Assembly (NCBI GenBank): GCA_038040485.1
Contig: JBBPIE010000007.1
Span: forward strand, 1-64,000
Origin: Onstottus_B arcticum
GTDB lineage: Bacteria; Acidobacteriota; Blastocatellia; UBA7656
DNA length: 64,000 nt
Reading direction: 5' to 3'
In this document: piece after piece, positions 17,091 through 26,069 of the stretch
Position numbering within the stretch: the stretch's first letter is position 1
How the letters are laid out: each line of letters begins with the position of its first letter
Notes under the pieces: generated by a model
What the model was told of the DNA's origin: nothing
Seen by the model: only the letters and a program-made list of their open reading frames with translations
The model's database searches: none
Program-made: the position numbers and the translations under genes

Positions 17091-17892
17091 GCATCTTCTC
17101 CTCCTTCTCGCGATCTGCCTCGCACTCTCCGCATTTGTGGCCGGGTGCAAACGCGATGCAAAGCAATCGCTGGAACGCGCCGTCGAGGCGTGGGACTCGC
17201 GGGACTACAAGCTCGCCGCCGAGGAATACGAACACTATCTATCGCTCGATCCAGCGAGCGAGAAGGCTGGCGAAGCGCGGTTTCAACTTGCAAACATCTA
17301 CTACTTCAATCTTCACCAGTACGACCAGGCGCGCGGTCACTACACCGCTTTTCTCAACGACAACTCGTCAAATACAAACGCGCCGCTTGCACGCGAACGG
17401 CTTGCTGAAGTGCTTGGCGAGATGGGCCGGTCTTATGATGCGATAGCCGAGTACGAGAACATAAATCCCCAGGATTCAGACGAGCGGCGCCGGATCAGGC
17501 TTAGAATTGCAGACCTGTACTTCGCGCACAAGAACTACAGTCAGGCGCTAACCGAGTACGAAAGAGTGATCGAGGCTTCGGCTTATGACGATCTAAGCGA
17601 GCGGGCTTATTTGCGCGAGGCTTCGATCTATCACATTGAGCGCGGGCAGTATGAGCAAGCGCTGCCGATCTATCAGAAGCTGGCGTCCGAGAGCGGTGAC
17701 GCCGGGGTGAGGCTTCGAGCGATGTACGGTTTGGCGGATTGCTACGCCGGGTTGTACAGGTTTGACGAGTCGATCAGGACCTTGCGAGAGATCAAGGATG
17801 ACGGCGAACAAAAGCACATCGGCGAGCGGATCGCCGGACTGGAAGCGCAGAGGCGAGAGGCGGCTCAAGCGAAGAGCGGACTGCAACGTTGA
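16816..17892 (+). CDS. TPR outer-membrane-type lipoprotein with repeat-derived N-terminus
   Basis: The core is a lipoprotein with signal LLLLLAICLALSAFVAGC (lipobox AGC). About five TPR-like repeats follow, in pairs such as RDYKLAAEEYEHYLSLDP and NYSQALTEYERVIEASA, resembling YbgF/BamD-type tol-pal or assembly proteins. The only in-frame ATG is at 16816. It lies before a proline-rich stretch of about 80 residues encoded by the polypyrimidine minisatellite, with no ATG, GTG or TTG between that tract and the signal peptide. Either the protein carries a very unusual leader, or the true start has been displaced by repeat expansion. The TPR core is well supported; the start is not. Confidence 0.65.
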   Translation: MGRRCEGEKGRRGAEANGIPRLPFSDSPRRPISPSLLPPVAPSSCRPFAPSPLPPVAPSPLPPVASSPLRPFAPSPLPPVAPSPALPVSPSPHLLLLLAICLALSAFVAGCKRDAKQSLERAVEAWDSRDYKLAAEEYEHYLSLDPASEKAGEARFQLANIYYFNLHQYDQARGHYTAFLNDNSSNTNAPLARERLAEVLGEMGRSYDAIAEYENINPQDSDERRRIRLRIADLYFAHKNYSQALTEYERVIEASAYDDLSERAYLREASIYHIERGQYEQALPIYQKLASESGDAGVRLRAMYGLADCYAGLYRFDESIRTLREIKDDGEQKHIGERIAGLEAQRREAAQAKSGLQR

Positions 17893-17918
17893 AACCTTGG
17901 GCAGGAAAACAACTACAT

Positions 17919-18033
17919 TGAAAAATGAAAATTGCAAATTGCAAATGTGAAAACTGGTCGCGGCCGATTAACCTTGCTGCTGCGATCTTCAATCTGCAAT
18001 TTGCATTTTTCAATTTTCAATTTTCAATTCCCG
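17919..18033. repeat. Inverted pair of AATTGCAAATTGCAAA / TTTTCAATTTTCAA word
   Basis: The left arm at 17919-17946 is AT-rich (TTGAAAAATGAAAATTGC). The right arm at about 17986-18033 ends in repeated TTTTCAA units. The right arm overlaps the 3' end of the minus-strand moaD-moaE gene and encodes its last residues (KIEN, then TGA). Confidence 0.65.
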
Positions 18034-18720
18034 ATTAGCCTCCTCGTTCGAGACCCACACCGCTCCGTCCTCGAAATACTCCTTCTTCCAGATCGGCGCG
18101 ATCTTCTTCAACCGATCGATTGCATAGTGGCAAGCTTCGAAGGCGACCTTGCGATGCGCAGAGGTCACGACGATCACGACGCTCGATTCGGTTATCTCGA
18201 TACGGCCCAGACGGTGAACGATCCCAGCGCGGTTAACTGGCCAGCGCTCGTGAACTTCGCGGCAGATCTGCTCGAACGTGCGCAACGCCATCTCGGTGTA
18301 GCCTTCGTATTCGAGGTAAAGCGTTGCCCGGCCTTTCGTGTTATTGCGCGCGACGCCATCGAAGATGACTACGGCCCCAGACTCGCCCGCCAGCAATCGC
18401 TCGCGGAGCCCGCCTATGTCGATCGGCTCGCGAGTGATCTCGACAAAGTCTCCATCCGGAGCCGCGCCGCCGCTCACCGGCGGAAGCACCGCAAGCCGGT
18501 CGTGATCGGCAAGCGGCTGCGAGGGCGAAGCGTATTCTTCGTTCACCGCAAACAACAGGCTGCGTTCCATTGCTGCGAGTTTGGGGTGTTTGGTCTTGAG
18601 CGCGTCAAACGCGGTCGCGACTGTGGCAGGCGCTTCGACTTCGAGGTCAAGCGTCGTGGCGCCGGCGAACTCGCGTGCCTGCCCAAATAGTAGCGCGGTG
18701 ACTCGAATTGTACCTGGCAT
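18010..18720 (-). CDS. Fused molybdopterin synthase MoaD-MoaE
   Basis: Residues 1-85 are a beta-grasp MoaD with a small-subunit ending (LAVLPPVSGG). Residues 90 to the end are MoaE, with GAVVIFDGVARNNTKG, YLEYEGYTEMA, VHRLGRIEI and a C-terminal APIWKKEYF. The enzyme adds two sulfurs to cyclic pyranopterin monophosphate to make molybdopterin. In stand-alone MoaD the terminal Gly-Gly must be free to form the thiocarboxylate. Here the doublet (84-85) is internal and followed by AAPDGDF. A similar fusion, MoaX of Mycobacterium tuberculosis, is reported to be cut after Gly-Gly. The final four residues come from the adjoining repeat. Confidence 0.9.
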   Translation of the reverse strand: MPGTIRVTALLFGQAREFAGATTLDLEVEAPATVATAFDALKTKHPKLAAMERSLLFAVNEEYASPSQPLADHDRLAVLPPVSGGAAPDGDFVEITREPIDIGGLRERLLAGESGAVVIFDGVARNNTKGRATLYLEYEGYTEMALRTFEQICREVHERWPVNRAGIVHRLGRIEITESSVVIVVTSAHRKVAFEACHYAIDRLKKIAPIWKKEYFEDGAVWVSNEEANRELKIEN

Positions 18721-18965
18721 TCGCTAACCCTAACCACCGAGGCCTAACCTTGACGCTTAACCACTGACCACGACCGATTCTAACACAGCGCGGCGTCTGG
18801 TCCGGGCTGCCAAGGGGCCGACGCATTAACATTTTTCTTGTTGCCTTCCGAAACCAATCGCCTTAGTATGACAAACAGCACAACAGCCGGGAGGTAACAT
18901 ATCGCCCCCTGTTGCCTTGTGCTCTCGCCGGAACTGGGATGAACCACTACACAAGGAGGAACGTT

Positions 18966-19667
18966 ATGAAACGAAACAAGGGACGGTTCATGACGTCAGT
19001 TCATTGTCTCGGGGTTGCGTTGCTGTTGGTGCTCGGCCCACTGTCGCTGCCCGCATCATCGCAGAAACCCAGTGCTGCAAAGGACCCAATTGGCCGCCTG
19101 CGCAGTGGGAACGCGCGCTTCATGAAGGATAAGCGCCGGAACGTAAGCTACGCGCTGGAGCGCAGTACGCTGATAACCGGTCAAAAGCCATACGCGACGG
19201 TCTTGAGTTGCGCGGACTCTCGAATCCCGCCTGAGATAGTTTTCGACGAATCGCTGGGCAAGCTGTTCGTGGTTCGGGCCGCCGGAAACGTCGTCGATCC
19301 CGTCGGACTCGGCAGCATCGAGTACTCGGCCTACTACCTCGGGTCGCAGCTATTGCTCGTGCTTGGGCACGACTCGTGCGGAGCGGTTGAAGCGGCTTGC
19401 GGAGTAGAAAGCACTCGCCCTCCACCTGACGGACACAGCATGGGGGCATTTGTCGAGCTGATCAAGGACGCTGTAGAAACAGCCCGGCGAGCGCACCCGG
19501 GCATCGGCCCGAAAGAGCTCGTTCCATTCGCCGTTGAGGAAAACGTCCGGCTTCAACTCGAGAACGTGAAAAAAAGCCCGGTCATTAGGGATCTGATCAA
19601 GGCGAACAAACTAACCCTCAAGGGCGCGGTGTATCGACTGAAAAGCGGAAAGGTAGATTTGTTGTGA
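18966..19667 (+). CDS. Exported beta-class carbonic anhydrase
   Basis: This 233-residue zinc enzyme hydrates CO2. An N-terminal signal peptide (CLGVALLLVLGPLSLPASS) places it in the periplasm. The zinc ligands and catalytic pair are present as C82, D84 and R86 in SCADSRIPPE, and H135 and C138 in GHDSCGAV. The start at MKRNKGRF is chosen because AAGGAGG at 18953-18959 lies seven bases before it; longer versions lack a site. No transporter or cyanase is nearby to hint at a special use. Confidence 0.93.
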   Translation: MKRNKGRFMTSVHCLGVALLLVLGPLSLPASSQKPSAAKDPIGRLRSGNARFMKDKRRNVSYALERSTLITGQKPYATVLSCADSRIPPEIVFDESLGKLFVVRAAGNVVDPVGLGSIEYSAYYLGSQLLLVLGHDSCGAVEAACGVESTRPPPDGHSMGAFVELIKDAVETARRAHPGIGPKELVPFAVEENVRLQLENVKKSPVIRDLIKANKLTLKGAVYRLKSGKVDLL

Positions 19668-19766
19668 GGAGAGTTTGTATAGCCCGCCATTGCCGGCGGT
19701 CCGAGAACGGGTTGAAGCTCGGCTGCCCAGGATCGATGACGCACGTAATCCTCAAGACTACTACCA

Positions 19767-20174
19767 CTAAGTGAGGATTATCTCGACATTGTCGATCTTC
19801 GATCCCTCGATCTTGAACGCGCGCAGCTCAGCGCTATGCTCGAGCGAAATAATAAAGTAGACAGCTTCCGGGTAGAAAGCCATCTCCACATCCGATGCTG
19901 AGGGATAAGCCGCGGTGCGCGGATGCGAGTGATATATGCCGAGCAACGACTGGTTGGCTTCGCGTATCCTCCGCATCGCCGCGAACAAACCTTCCGGCGT
20001 CGCAAAGAACCTGACTTCCGGTCTGTCAGCTTCGTTCGGCAGCGGGTGAAGATCCGTGATTACGCCGTTCCCGCCGCTCAACAAGCCGCAGCACTCAGAC
20101 GGCTGAGCCTCGAGCGCGTGGGTCTCGATTTCGCGTTTGACTTGATCCGTGATGTGGACTAAAAGGTCGCTCAC
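19767..20174 (-). CDS. JAMM/MPN metallopeptidase (Mov34 family)
   Basis: This 135-residue MPN-domain protein has a complete JAMM motif: an upstream glutamate in PSECCGLL, then YHSHPRTAAYPSASDVEMA (HxHPx7SxxD). Bacterial relatives of this size remove the C-terminal residue or cysteine from ubiquitin-like sulfur carriers. The MoaD-like domain encoded 1 kb away makes a link plausible, but that is inference. It lies 84 bp downstream of the membrane-protein operon on the same strand. Confidence 0.87.
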   Translation of the reverse strand: MSDLLVHITDQVKREIETHALEAQPSECCGLLSGGNGVITDLHPLPNEADRPEVRFFATPEGLFAAMRRIREANQSLLGIYHSHPRTAAYPSASDVEMAFYPEAVYFIISLEHSAELRAFKIEGSKIDNVEIILT

Positions 20175-20258
20175 TCAAAAGCCTGTTTCAAATGACGTTC
20201 GCGAGCCGCGATTGTACCACGACGGCGCAATCGAGCAGCATCGAGCGGCCTCCGGGAC

Positions 20259-22016
20259 TTATCCCGATTGAGGATCCGTGCGGCGCGCGACGAAAAGCAA
20301 CACGAACAGCCCCGCAATGCAGACGGCGGAAATCAGCTTGCCTGCCGTGCGCGGCCACGTATCCTCGAAGCTCAATGTCAAATGGTGCTCGCCGGGTTCG
20401 ACTGTCAGTTGAATGCTCCCGGCTCTATTTGGGCCAAGCGCTATTGGGTTTCCGTCGACCCGCGCAACCCATCCCGGAAAATATAGCTGTCGGAATCCGA
20501 GGGTCGAACTTGTGCGCGCTGTCACAACGTAACTCTGGCGGCTTCCTCGATCGTCAGCCGCCTGCACGTCGCCATCTCCGCTGAGGATCTCTGCCGGAGC
20601 GGCCACCAATTCGTGTTTATAATTTTCGTCTCGCCACACAGGCATATACATCTGAACCTCTCGGCCATGGAGTTTCCTTTCTATTCCTGCCGCGTCGTAA
20701 GGCGCTTGCACGACCTGATGTGCGCTGATGACCAGATTGAACGCCACCGCGATGGCGAACGCCGTCCCGTAGAGTATGCGCCTTCGCTTCGCTTGCATGA
20801 TGGCCGCGAGCGCGGCGGCAGCGATGAGCGACGTCCCTGCGGTGCTGATGACAAGCCAGCGATTCGGAAACTGTAAATACGCAAGCGGTGGAATCGCGCG
20901 CCAAATAAATGCGCTCCGCCGCGTCGTCATGAACAAAGTCAGCGCCGTAACGACCCAGATAGCCCGCCGCCACGCAAGCCCCGAGGGATCTCGCGACTCA
21001 ACCCCTCGTTCGCGCCATAACAGGAAGGAACCGACGAGGAACAGAATGGCTAGCGTCCCGGCGACGAGCGTGGCTTCCAACAAGTAATTCCCATTGTAAG
21101 GAACCTGGCTCGGGGAGAACAGACTGACATTCCAGATCGGGCCGGTTCGCCGAAAGAGAAAGTGACGCCTGTAATCCTCGTCCAACGCAAGGGCGATCTT
21201 CACATACTGGCGCTCGAATACGACGGAGATCAGAAAAAAGGCGCTCAGCCCAAGTCCGAGCGCCAGCCCGCCCGCTACTTGAGCGAGACGACGCCAGTTG
21301 CGAGTGAGTGCCAATATATAGATGGGCAGGATGAGCGCCGTCGCAAATGGAATCAGCACGTGGGTCAGGATCAATAACGCGTAGCTCAAACCGAGATAAG
21401 CCGAAGCGCGCCAGCCCTCCCCTTTGGCGATACGATAAGTGGCGTCGAGCACTAGCGGCAGCCATACGAAGGACCAGAATTCATTGATCGCCGACCCCGG
21501 ATAGAGATCAAAGAAATGATAAGCGGCCAGAACATAAAACCCTGCCGCAAACAGGCTGACGCCGCGCGATAGCACCGACCGGCTGAAGACATACATCGTC
21601 ATCCCGGAAAGCGCGAAAGCCAGCCCGCAACTTAGCGTCATCGCTTGCAGCGTGTTGTGCAGGAGCAGGTTGAACGCCGCGGTCACATAAAGCGGGAGCG
21701 GTGAATAGCAGTTCATTACCGGGCTGCCGTGACCGTGATTGGCTCCGGCAAGCCAGCGCGGATAGACAACGCCTTCGCGGAGCGCTTCGGTGAAAAAGGC
21801 CGACCAGCGATAGTGCAACGTGGCGTCCGAGCCACGCGGAAAACCGAAGATCAAAATCGGTAATAACGCGGCCGTCGCGAGCGCAAGGCAGGTGACGATA
21901 ACAATCCACGGACGCTTCGCCAGCATGATCGAAAGCCGCTGCTCCCAGTTGAGCGGCTGTTCTGTCCCATTCTGCACACTTGCGCTCATCACTCGCTCGC
22001 CGGCGCCGCTTTTCAT
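20259..22016 (-). CDS. Polytopic membrane protein, GT-C/YfhO-like, copy 2
   Basis: This 585-residue protein has about 11-12 predicted membrane segments and a periplasmic C-terminal beta-rich domain (FPGWVARVDGNPI, EPGEHHLTLSFEDTWP). The layout resembles YfhO- and 6-pyruvoyl-tetrahydropterin-synthase-related membrane proteins of the GT-C superfamily. These are thought to move sugars from lipid carriers onto envelope polymers. Its start overlaps the stop of the preceding paralogue by 4 bp (ATGA). The first 40 residues and the last 30 before the tail are nearly identical to the paralogue, while the middle has diverged. Confidence 0.75.
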   Translation of the reverse strand: MKSGAGERVMSASVQNGTEQPLNWEQRLSIMLAKRPWIVIVTCLALATAALLPILIFGFPRGSDATLHYRWSAFFTEALREGVVYPRWLAGANHGHGSPVMNCYSPLPLYVTAAFNLLLHNTLQAMTLSCGLAFALSGMTMYVFSRSVLSRGVSLFAAGFYVLAAYHFFDLYPGSAINEFWSFVWLPLVLDATYRIAKGEGWRASAYLGLSYALLILTHVLIPFATALILPIYILALTRNWRRLAQVAGGLALGLGLSAFFLISVVFERQYVKIALALDEDYRRHFLFRRTGPIWNVSLFSPSQVPYNGNYLLEATLVAGTLAILFLVGSFLLWRERGVESRDPSGLAWRRAIWVVTALTLFMTTRRSAFIWRAIPPLAYLQFPNRWLVISTAGTSLIAAAALAAIMQAKRRRILYGTAFAIAVAFNLVISAHQVVQAPYDAAGIERKLHGREVQMYMPVWRDENYKHELVAAPAEILSGDGDVQAADDRGSRQSYVVTARTSSTLGFRQLYFPGWVARVDGNPIALGPNRAGSIQLTVEPGEHHLTLSFEDTWPRTAGKLISAVCIAGLFVLLFVARRTDPQSG

Positions 22017-23800
22017 TCCTGGTGAGTATCCGGCAACGAAGCCCCTTTGTTCAATTCATAGAGATAGACGGCAACGCCCTTTTTCCGATGCGCGACGAGA
22101 AGCAACACAAGCAGCCCCGCAATGCAGACGGCGGAAATCAGCTTGCCTGCCGTGCGCGGCCAGGTATCTTCGAAGCTCAAGGTCAACTGGTGCTCGCCTG
22201 GCTCCATTCTCACTTCGATGTTCCCACCGCTGCTCGGCCGGATTTCAATAGGCCGGCCATCGGCGCGCGCGACCCAGCCAGGAAAAAAAAGCGGCCGCAG
22301 CCGAAGCAGCGACTCTGACTGTGCGTTGAGATGATAGCCCTGGTTTATCCCGCGATCGTCTAAAATCTGCACGGCGGCATCGCCGCTATCGACCACCACG
22401 GAAGCTCGTTCCAGTTCGTCGTGCCGCTCGCCGTCCCACCAGACCGGGTGATACTCAGGCGCTTCTCTGCGCACGAGTCTCCTTTCGAGTGTCGCGGGCT
22501 TCAGCGGCGCCCGCGCGATTGCCAGCCCGCTGACGGTTAGCGTGAATGCAGCGATGAGACTCAACGCGACAACCTTGAGCGTTCGGCGTTCGGTGTCACG
22601 TGCCAGAAGGGAAACAACGACGGCGGTCAAAAGCGACACACCTGCGGACGACACCAGAAGCCATCGAAATGGAAATAGCAGGAACACTAGACCGGGAAGC
22701 AATCGGTAAAGCGGCGCCGCAATCCGCGTTGTCATAAACAAGCTGAATGCGGTGACAACCAGCGATGCGCGCCATAGTCTGAAGCGGCCGCCCTCTCTCG
22801 GCTTCTTCAACACCAGCAGACCGGCAACGATGAGCAGAGCCAAAACGGCCAATGCCGCAAGCTCGGCCTGTAGTGAATAGTTGGCCCCGTTTGATGAGGA
22901 CAGAATGCTCTTGAAGGCTGAGCCCGAATGCTCGAACAGAAAATAGTCCCGGTAGGCGCGCCTGAGGATGACCCTCCCAATCTGGATGTATTTCCTCTCG
23001 AACAAAACAGGCACGACGAAGATGGCGCTGATTCCTGCGCCGAGTGCCAGGCCTGCCGCAATGCGCAAGAGCCGGCGCAGGTCGCGAGTGAGCGAGATCG
23101 CGAAGATCGGCAGCGAAAGCGACGTGAGAAACGCGCTGGGCACGTGCGTTTGAAGCAGCAGTGCGTAACTAAGAGCAAGCCCGCCGGCTGCGAACCAGTC
23201 GTCGCGGTCGCTGACACGATAGATGAAATAGAAGATCAGCGGCACCCACGCGAAGCTCCAGAACTCGGAGATAGCTGAACCAAGATATAGATCGACGATG
23301 TGATAGGGCATGAGCATGTAGAACACTGCGGCTATCAAGCTCATCGGGCGTGAAAGCGTTAGGCGGCCGAACCCGTACATAGTCAGCCCCGAAAGCGCGA
23401 GCGCAAGCCAGCAGCTTAACGAGATGGCTGTCAGCATGTGCCCGGCGGCCGCGTTGAACACAGCCGCAACATAAAACGGCAGCGGCGGGTAGTAGATCGG
23501 AAGCGGGCTCCCTGCTCCCCGATTCGCTTCAGGGAACCAGCGCGGGTACGGCGAGCCGTCCTTGAGCGCTTTGACGAACTCAGTCGACCAGCGGTAATGC
23601 TTGATCGCATCGTCGCCTCCCGGAAATCCGGAAACAAATAGTGGAAGCGTTGCAATCGCGGCGACCGCACAGCAGACCACACCGGCGAGCCATCTACGCT
23701 TCGCCAGCATGACCGAAAGCCGCTGCTCCCAGTTGAGCGGCTGTTCTGTCCCATCCTGCACTCTTGCGCTCATCACTTGCTCGCCGGCGCCGCTTTTCAT
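22013..23800 (-). CDS. Polytopic membrane protein, GT-C/YfhO-like, copy 1
   Basis: This 595-residue paralogue of the next gene has the same arrangement: NWEQRLSVMLAKR start, LPFYVAAVFN, about 11-12 membrane spans and FPGWVARADGRPI near the C-terminus. After the shared ending it carries an extra tail, KKGVAVYLYELNKGASLPD. That tail matches the end of the upstream GT39-like protein (EKGVAVYLYELSKTASLPD). The gene is therefore a chimera at its 3' end, left by tandem duplication. It overlaps both neighbours by 4 bp and is translated in series with them. Confidence 0.75.
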   Translation of the reverse strand: MKSGAGEQVMSARVQDGTEQPLNWEQRLSVMLAKRRWLAGVVCCAVAAIATLPLFVSGFPGGDDAIKHYRWSTEFVKALKDGSPYPRWFPEANRGAGSPLPIYYPPLPFYVAAVFNAAAGHMLTAISLSCWLALALSGLTMYGFGRLTLSRPMSLIAAVFYMLMPYHIVDLYLGSAISEFWSFAWVPLIFYFIYRVSDRDDWFAAGGLALSYALLLQTHVPSAFLTSLSLPIFAISLTRDLRRLLRIAAGLALGAGISAIFVVPVLFERKYIQIGRVILRRAYRDYFLFEHSGSAFKSILSSSNGANYSLQAELAALAVLALLIVAGLLVLKKPREGGRFRLWRASLVVTAFSLFMTTRIAAPLYRLLPGLVFLLFPFRWLLVSSAGVSLLTAVVVSLLARDTERRTLKVVALSLIAAFTLTVSGLAIARAPLKPATLERRLVRREAPEYHPVWWDGERHDELERASVVVDSGDAAVQILDDRGINQGYHLNAQSESLLRLRPLFFPGWVARADGRPIEIRPSSGGNIEVRMEPGEHQLTLSFEDTWPRTAGKLISAVCIAGLLVLLLVAHRKKGVAVYLYELNKGASLPDTHQE

Positions 23801-25362
23801 TCCTGGTGAGTATCAGGCAACGAAGCGGTTTTGCTCAATTCATAAAGATAGACGGCAACGCCCTTTTCCCGATACGCGTCGAGGCGCGTCCCTATGCCGT
23901 CGAGGTGTCCCAGAGACAATTGCTCCTCTTCTATTTCTCTTTTGTTGAAGACGTTCAATAGCGCCCAGACGCGTTCACGCGCGCTGAAATTCTCCGCCAC
24001 CTGTTCGACTTTGCTGCGCCTCTTGTGCCCGCCGCTCAGCAAATCAAACTCCTCGAAGCCGTAGCGCGCCGCGTAGTAGTGAAATGGATGCCGAGTGATT
24101 CGCTGCACGAAGATCGCGTCGCCCTCTTGCCAGTGATCGCGGACGTAGGCGAGAGCGGGCTTGATGTCTTCATGCGGAGGCGGCGCGGCGATGCTGCGAA
24201 CCATCGGTTGAACCAGCAGCACGACGGCTAGTGCCGCGCCGATCACGACCGACTTGCGAGCTACTGCGTTTATGCCCGCCGCGATCAGCACCACGATTAA
24301 AGGAACCACCCAGAGCAAAAGTCGTTCGAGAAACGGATACTTGTGCAGGCCAGACGCAAGCAATGCGAACGGAATCGGCGCAATCAACAACAACAGCTTC
24401 GCGTTTCGATTCACGAGCGCCGCGCAACAGCCTATAGCGAGCGCCAACCCGGCTATCACCGGGAAGGCGAAGCCAGCCGGGTCTTGCAATGTCACAAAGA
24501 ACGATTGCCAGAGCCACTTCAGCGCCGCTGTGGAAAACTGCAACGGCATGAAGGCGTCGTAGTCGCTCCAGAACCTCAACAGGAATCCCGACTCGCCCGC
24601 CGATCGCAGCGCGAAGGCATAGTTCGCCTTGAAGCTCAAAAGCCATAGCGCACCGGCGCAGCCAAGCAGCAAAGCGCGCTTCCAATCTCTTTTTATCGCC
24701 GCGTACAGAAACAAACACACGCCTGCACCGGCAAGCACGAACACCGCGGGATGTGAGAACCAGACGGCGGCCGCCCCGATCAGCCCGAATCCCGCCGCGC
24801 GCGCGATCGATATCTCTTGCGAGTGAATCCTGAAGGCCATCAAAACTATGAGCAACGCGATTGCGACGTCGAGTGAGTATTGCTTCAGTTCCGAGGAGTA
24901 GTAGATCAGCTTGTCCGAGAACGCAAAGAACGCCAGCGCAATCGGAACGACGGCGGGGCGCAGGCACTGGGCGGCAACTTGTTTGAAGAGCAATAGTGAG
25001 ATGATTCCCGCAAGCAACGGGATCAACCTGAGCGCGTACTCGCTGCTTCCGAGCGCAAGCACCGCGGTTTTCTCCAGCATCAGAAAGCCCAACGGCGCGG
25101 TTTGATAAGATTCGAGCGGCTTGAGCAACCCGCTGTATGATCGCTCGATGATGTTCATGGCCAGCGCAGCTTCATCGCGCCACAACGAACGATTGCCCAG
25201 ATATGCGATGAGCCGCAGCGCGCCCCCGGCTGCGACGATGCCCCAACACAGCTTATCCGAAACCCAAAACGGCTCGGCTCTCGCCAGCCATTCGTTGATT
25301 GCCAGGGAGGCGCGGCCAAACAACTTCGGCGGCGCCGTTCTCCCATTGGCGTGTTCGTTCAC
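23797..25362 (-). CDS. GT39/GT-C-like membrane glycosyltransferase
   Basis: This 521-residue protein has about ten membrane helices. An acidic first-loop motif (LGNRSLWRDEAALAMNI) is typical of GT-C/PMT-like glycosyltransferases, where an acidic residue after helix 1 acts in catalysis. A soluble C-terminal part includes DAIFVQRITRHPFHYYAARY. It likely transfers a sugar from polyprenyl phosphate to an acceptor on the outer face of the inner membrane. The acceptor is not predictable. It overlaps the dinB-like gene upstream and the membrane protein downstream by 4 bp each. Confidence 0.8.
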   Translation of the reverse strand: MNEHANGRTAPPKLFGRASLAINEWLARAEPFWVSDKLCWGIVAAGGALRLIAYLGNRSLWRDEAALAMNIIERSYSGLLKPLESYQTAPLGFLMLEKTAVLALGSSEYALRLIPLLAGIISLLLFKQVAAQCLRPAVVPIALAFFAFSDKLIYYSSELKQYSLDVAIALLIVLMAFRIHSQEISIARAAGFGLIGAAAVWFSHPAVFVLAGAGVCLFLYAAIKRDWKRALLLGCAGALWLLSFKANYAFALRSAGESGFLLRFWSDYDAFMPLQFSTAALKWLWQSFFVTLQDPAGFAFPVIAGLALAIGCCAALVNRNAKLLLLIAPIPFALLASGLHKYPFLERLLLWVVPLIVVLIAAGINAVARKSVVIGAALAVVLLVQPMVRSIAAPPPHEDIKPALAYVRDHWQEGDAIFVQRITRHPFHYYAARYGFEEFDLLSGGHKRRSKVEQVAENFSARERVWALLNVFNKREIEEEQLSLGHLDGIGTRLDAYREKGVAVYLYELSKTASLPDTHQE

Positions 25363-25913
25363 TGAGGGAATCCAGCTTCAGATTTGATTCGTTTGATTTG
25401 CCCGACGTGCCTGCCTTCGTGCCCGCCCGCAATCAATATCCATTGGTACATATCAAGATCGCCAAGAACCGGATGAGGATACTTGAGATGGGTGAGATCG
25501 TATGGGGAAAGCTGCTCGATCGACTGGAGCATTCGCTCGCGCGACGCCGCAAGCCTTGCAAGCGACTCGGGCGCGGACAGGTGTGATTGAGGCCGGACGA
25601 AGTCAGGCGCTGTCGCTTTTACGTTGCTGATTCGCGCCGCGGCTTCGTCGAGACAAGTCAGCACTGATTCCTCCGGCGTCGGGTCTGGCGGCACGTTCTT
25701 TTCCGCCGCGTGTTTGAGCGCCCGCGAAGTGAGCTTGCCGTTAGCCTCGTCGGTCAATGCCAGGTGGTGAAGGATATCGTTGAGAGACCACTCGCCGTCC
25801 TCCGGCTTGTAGCTTAGCTGCGCATCGCTTAAACCTGAGACGTGTTTGAGCAGCGATTGCCGGCTGCGCGAAATTGCGTCTACGAGTTCCTGTGTTTTCT
25901 TTGAAAAGGCCAT
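25359..25913 (-). CDS. DinB-family protein
   Basis: This 184-residue four-helix DinB/YfiT-like protein has the metal-binding histidines expected for the family in DILHHLALTDEA and GGHEGRHVGQIKRIK. The start at MAFSKKTQ follows AGGTGGGG. Longer versions would read antisense through the divergent neighbour. DinB proteins are often thiol- or metal-dependent transferases, but the substrate here is unknown. It is the first gene of a four-gene, 4-bp-overlap operon with membrane glycosyltransferases, an unusual partner. Confidence 0.85.
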   Translation of the reverse strand: MAFSKKTQELVDAISRSRQSLLKHVSGLSDAQLSYKPEDGEWSLNDILHHLALTDEANGKLTSRALKHAAEKNVPPDPTPEESVLTCLDEAAARISNVKATAPDFVRPQSHLSAPESLARLAASRERMLQSIEQLSPYDLTHLKYPHPVLGDLDMYQWILIAGGHEGRHVGQIKRIKSEAGFPQ

Positions 25914-26069
25914 TAGTCCCCACCTCGCGATATTGGAATCGCGAATAGAATATTGGCTGACGACCGATGTAGCAACCTTGTCTGTGACGCTCAATTGCGT
26001 CCAGCTATCAAGCGGCGTTAAGATACGGTCGATTCCAATACGAGAGAGTAAACGGCTCAGGGGTAGTCT

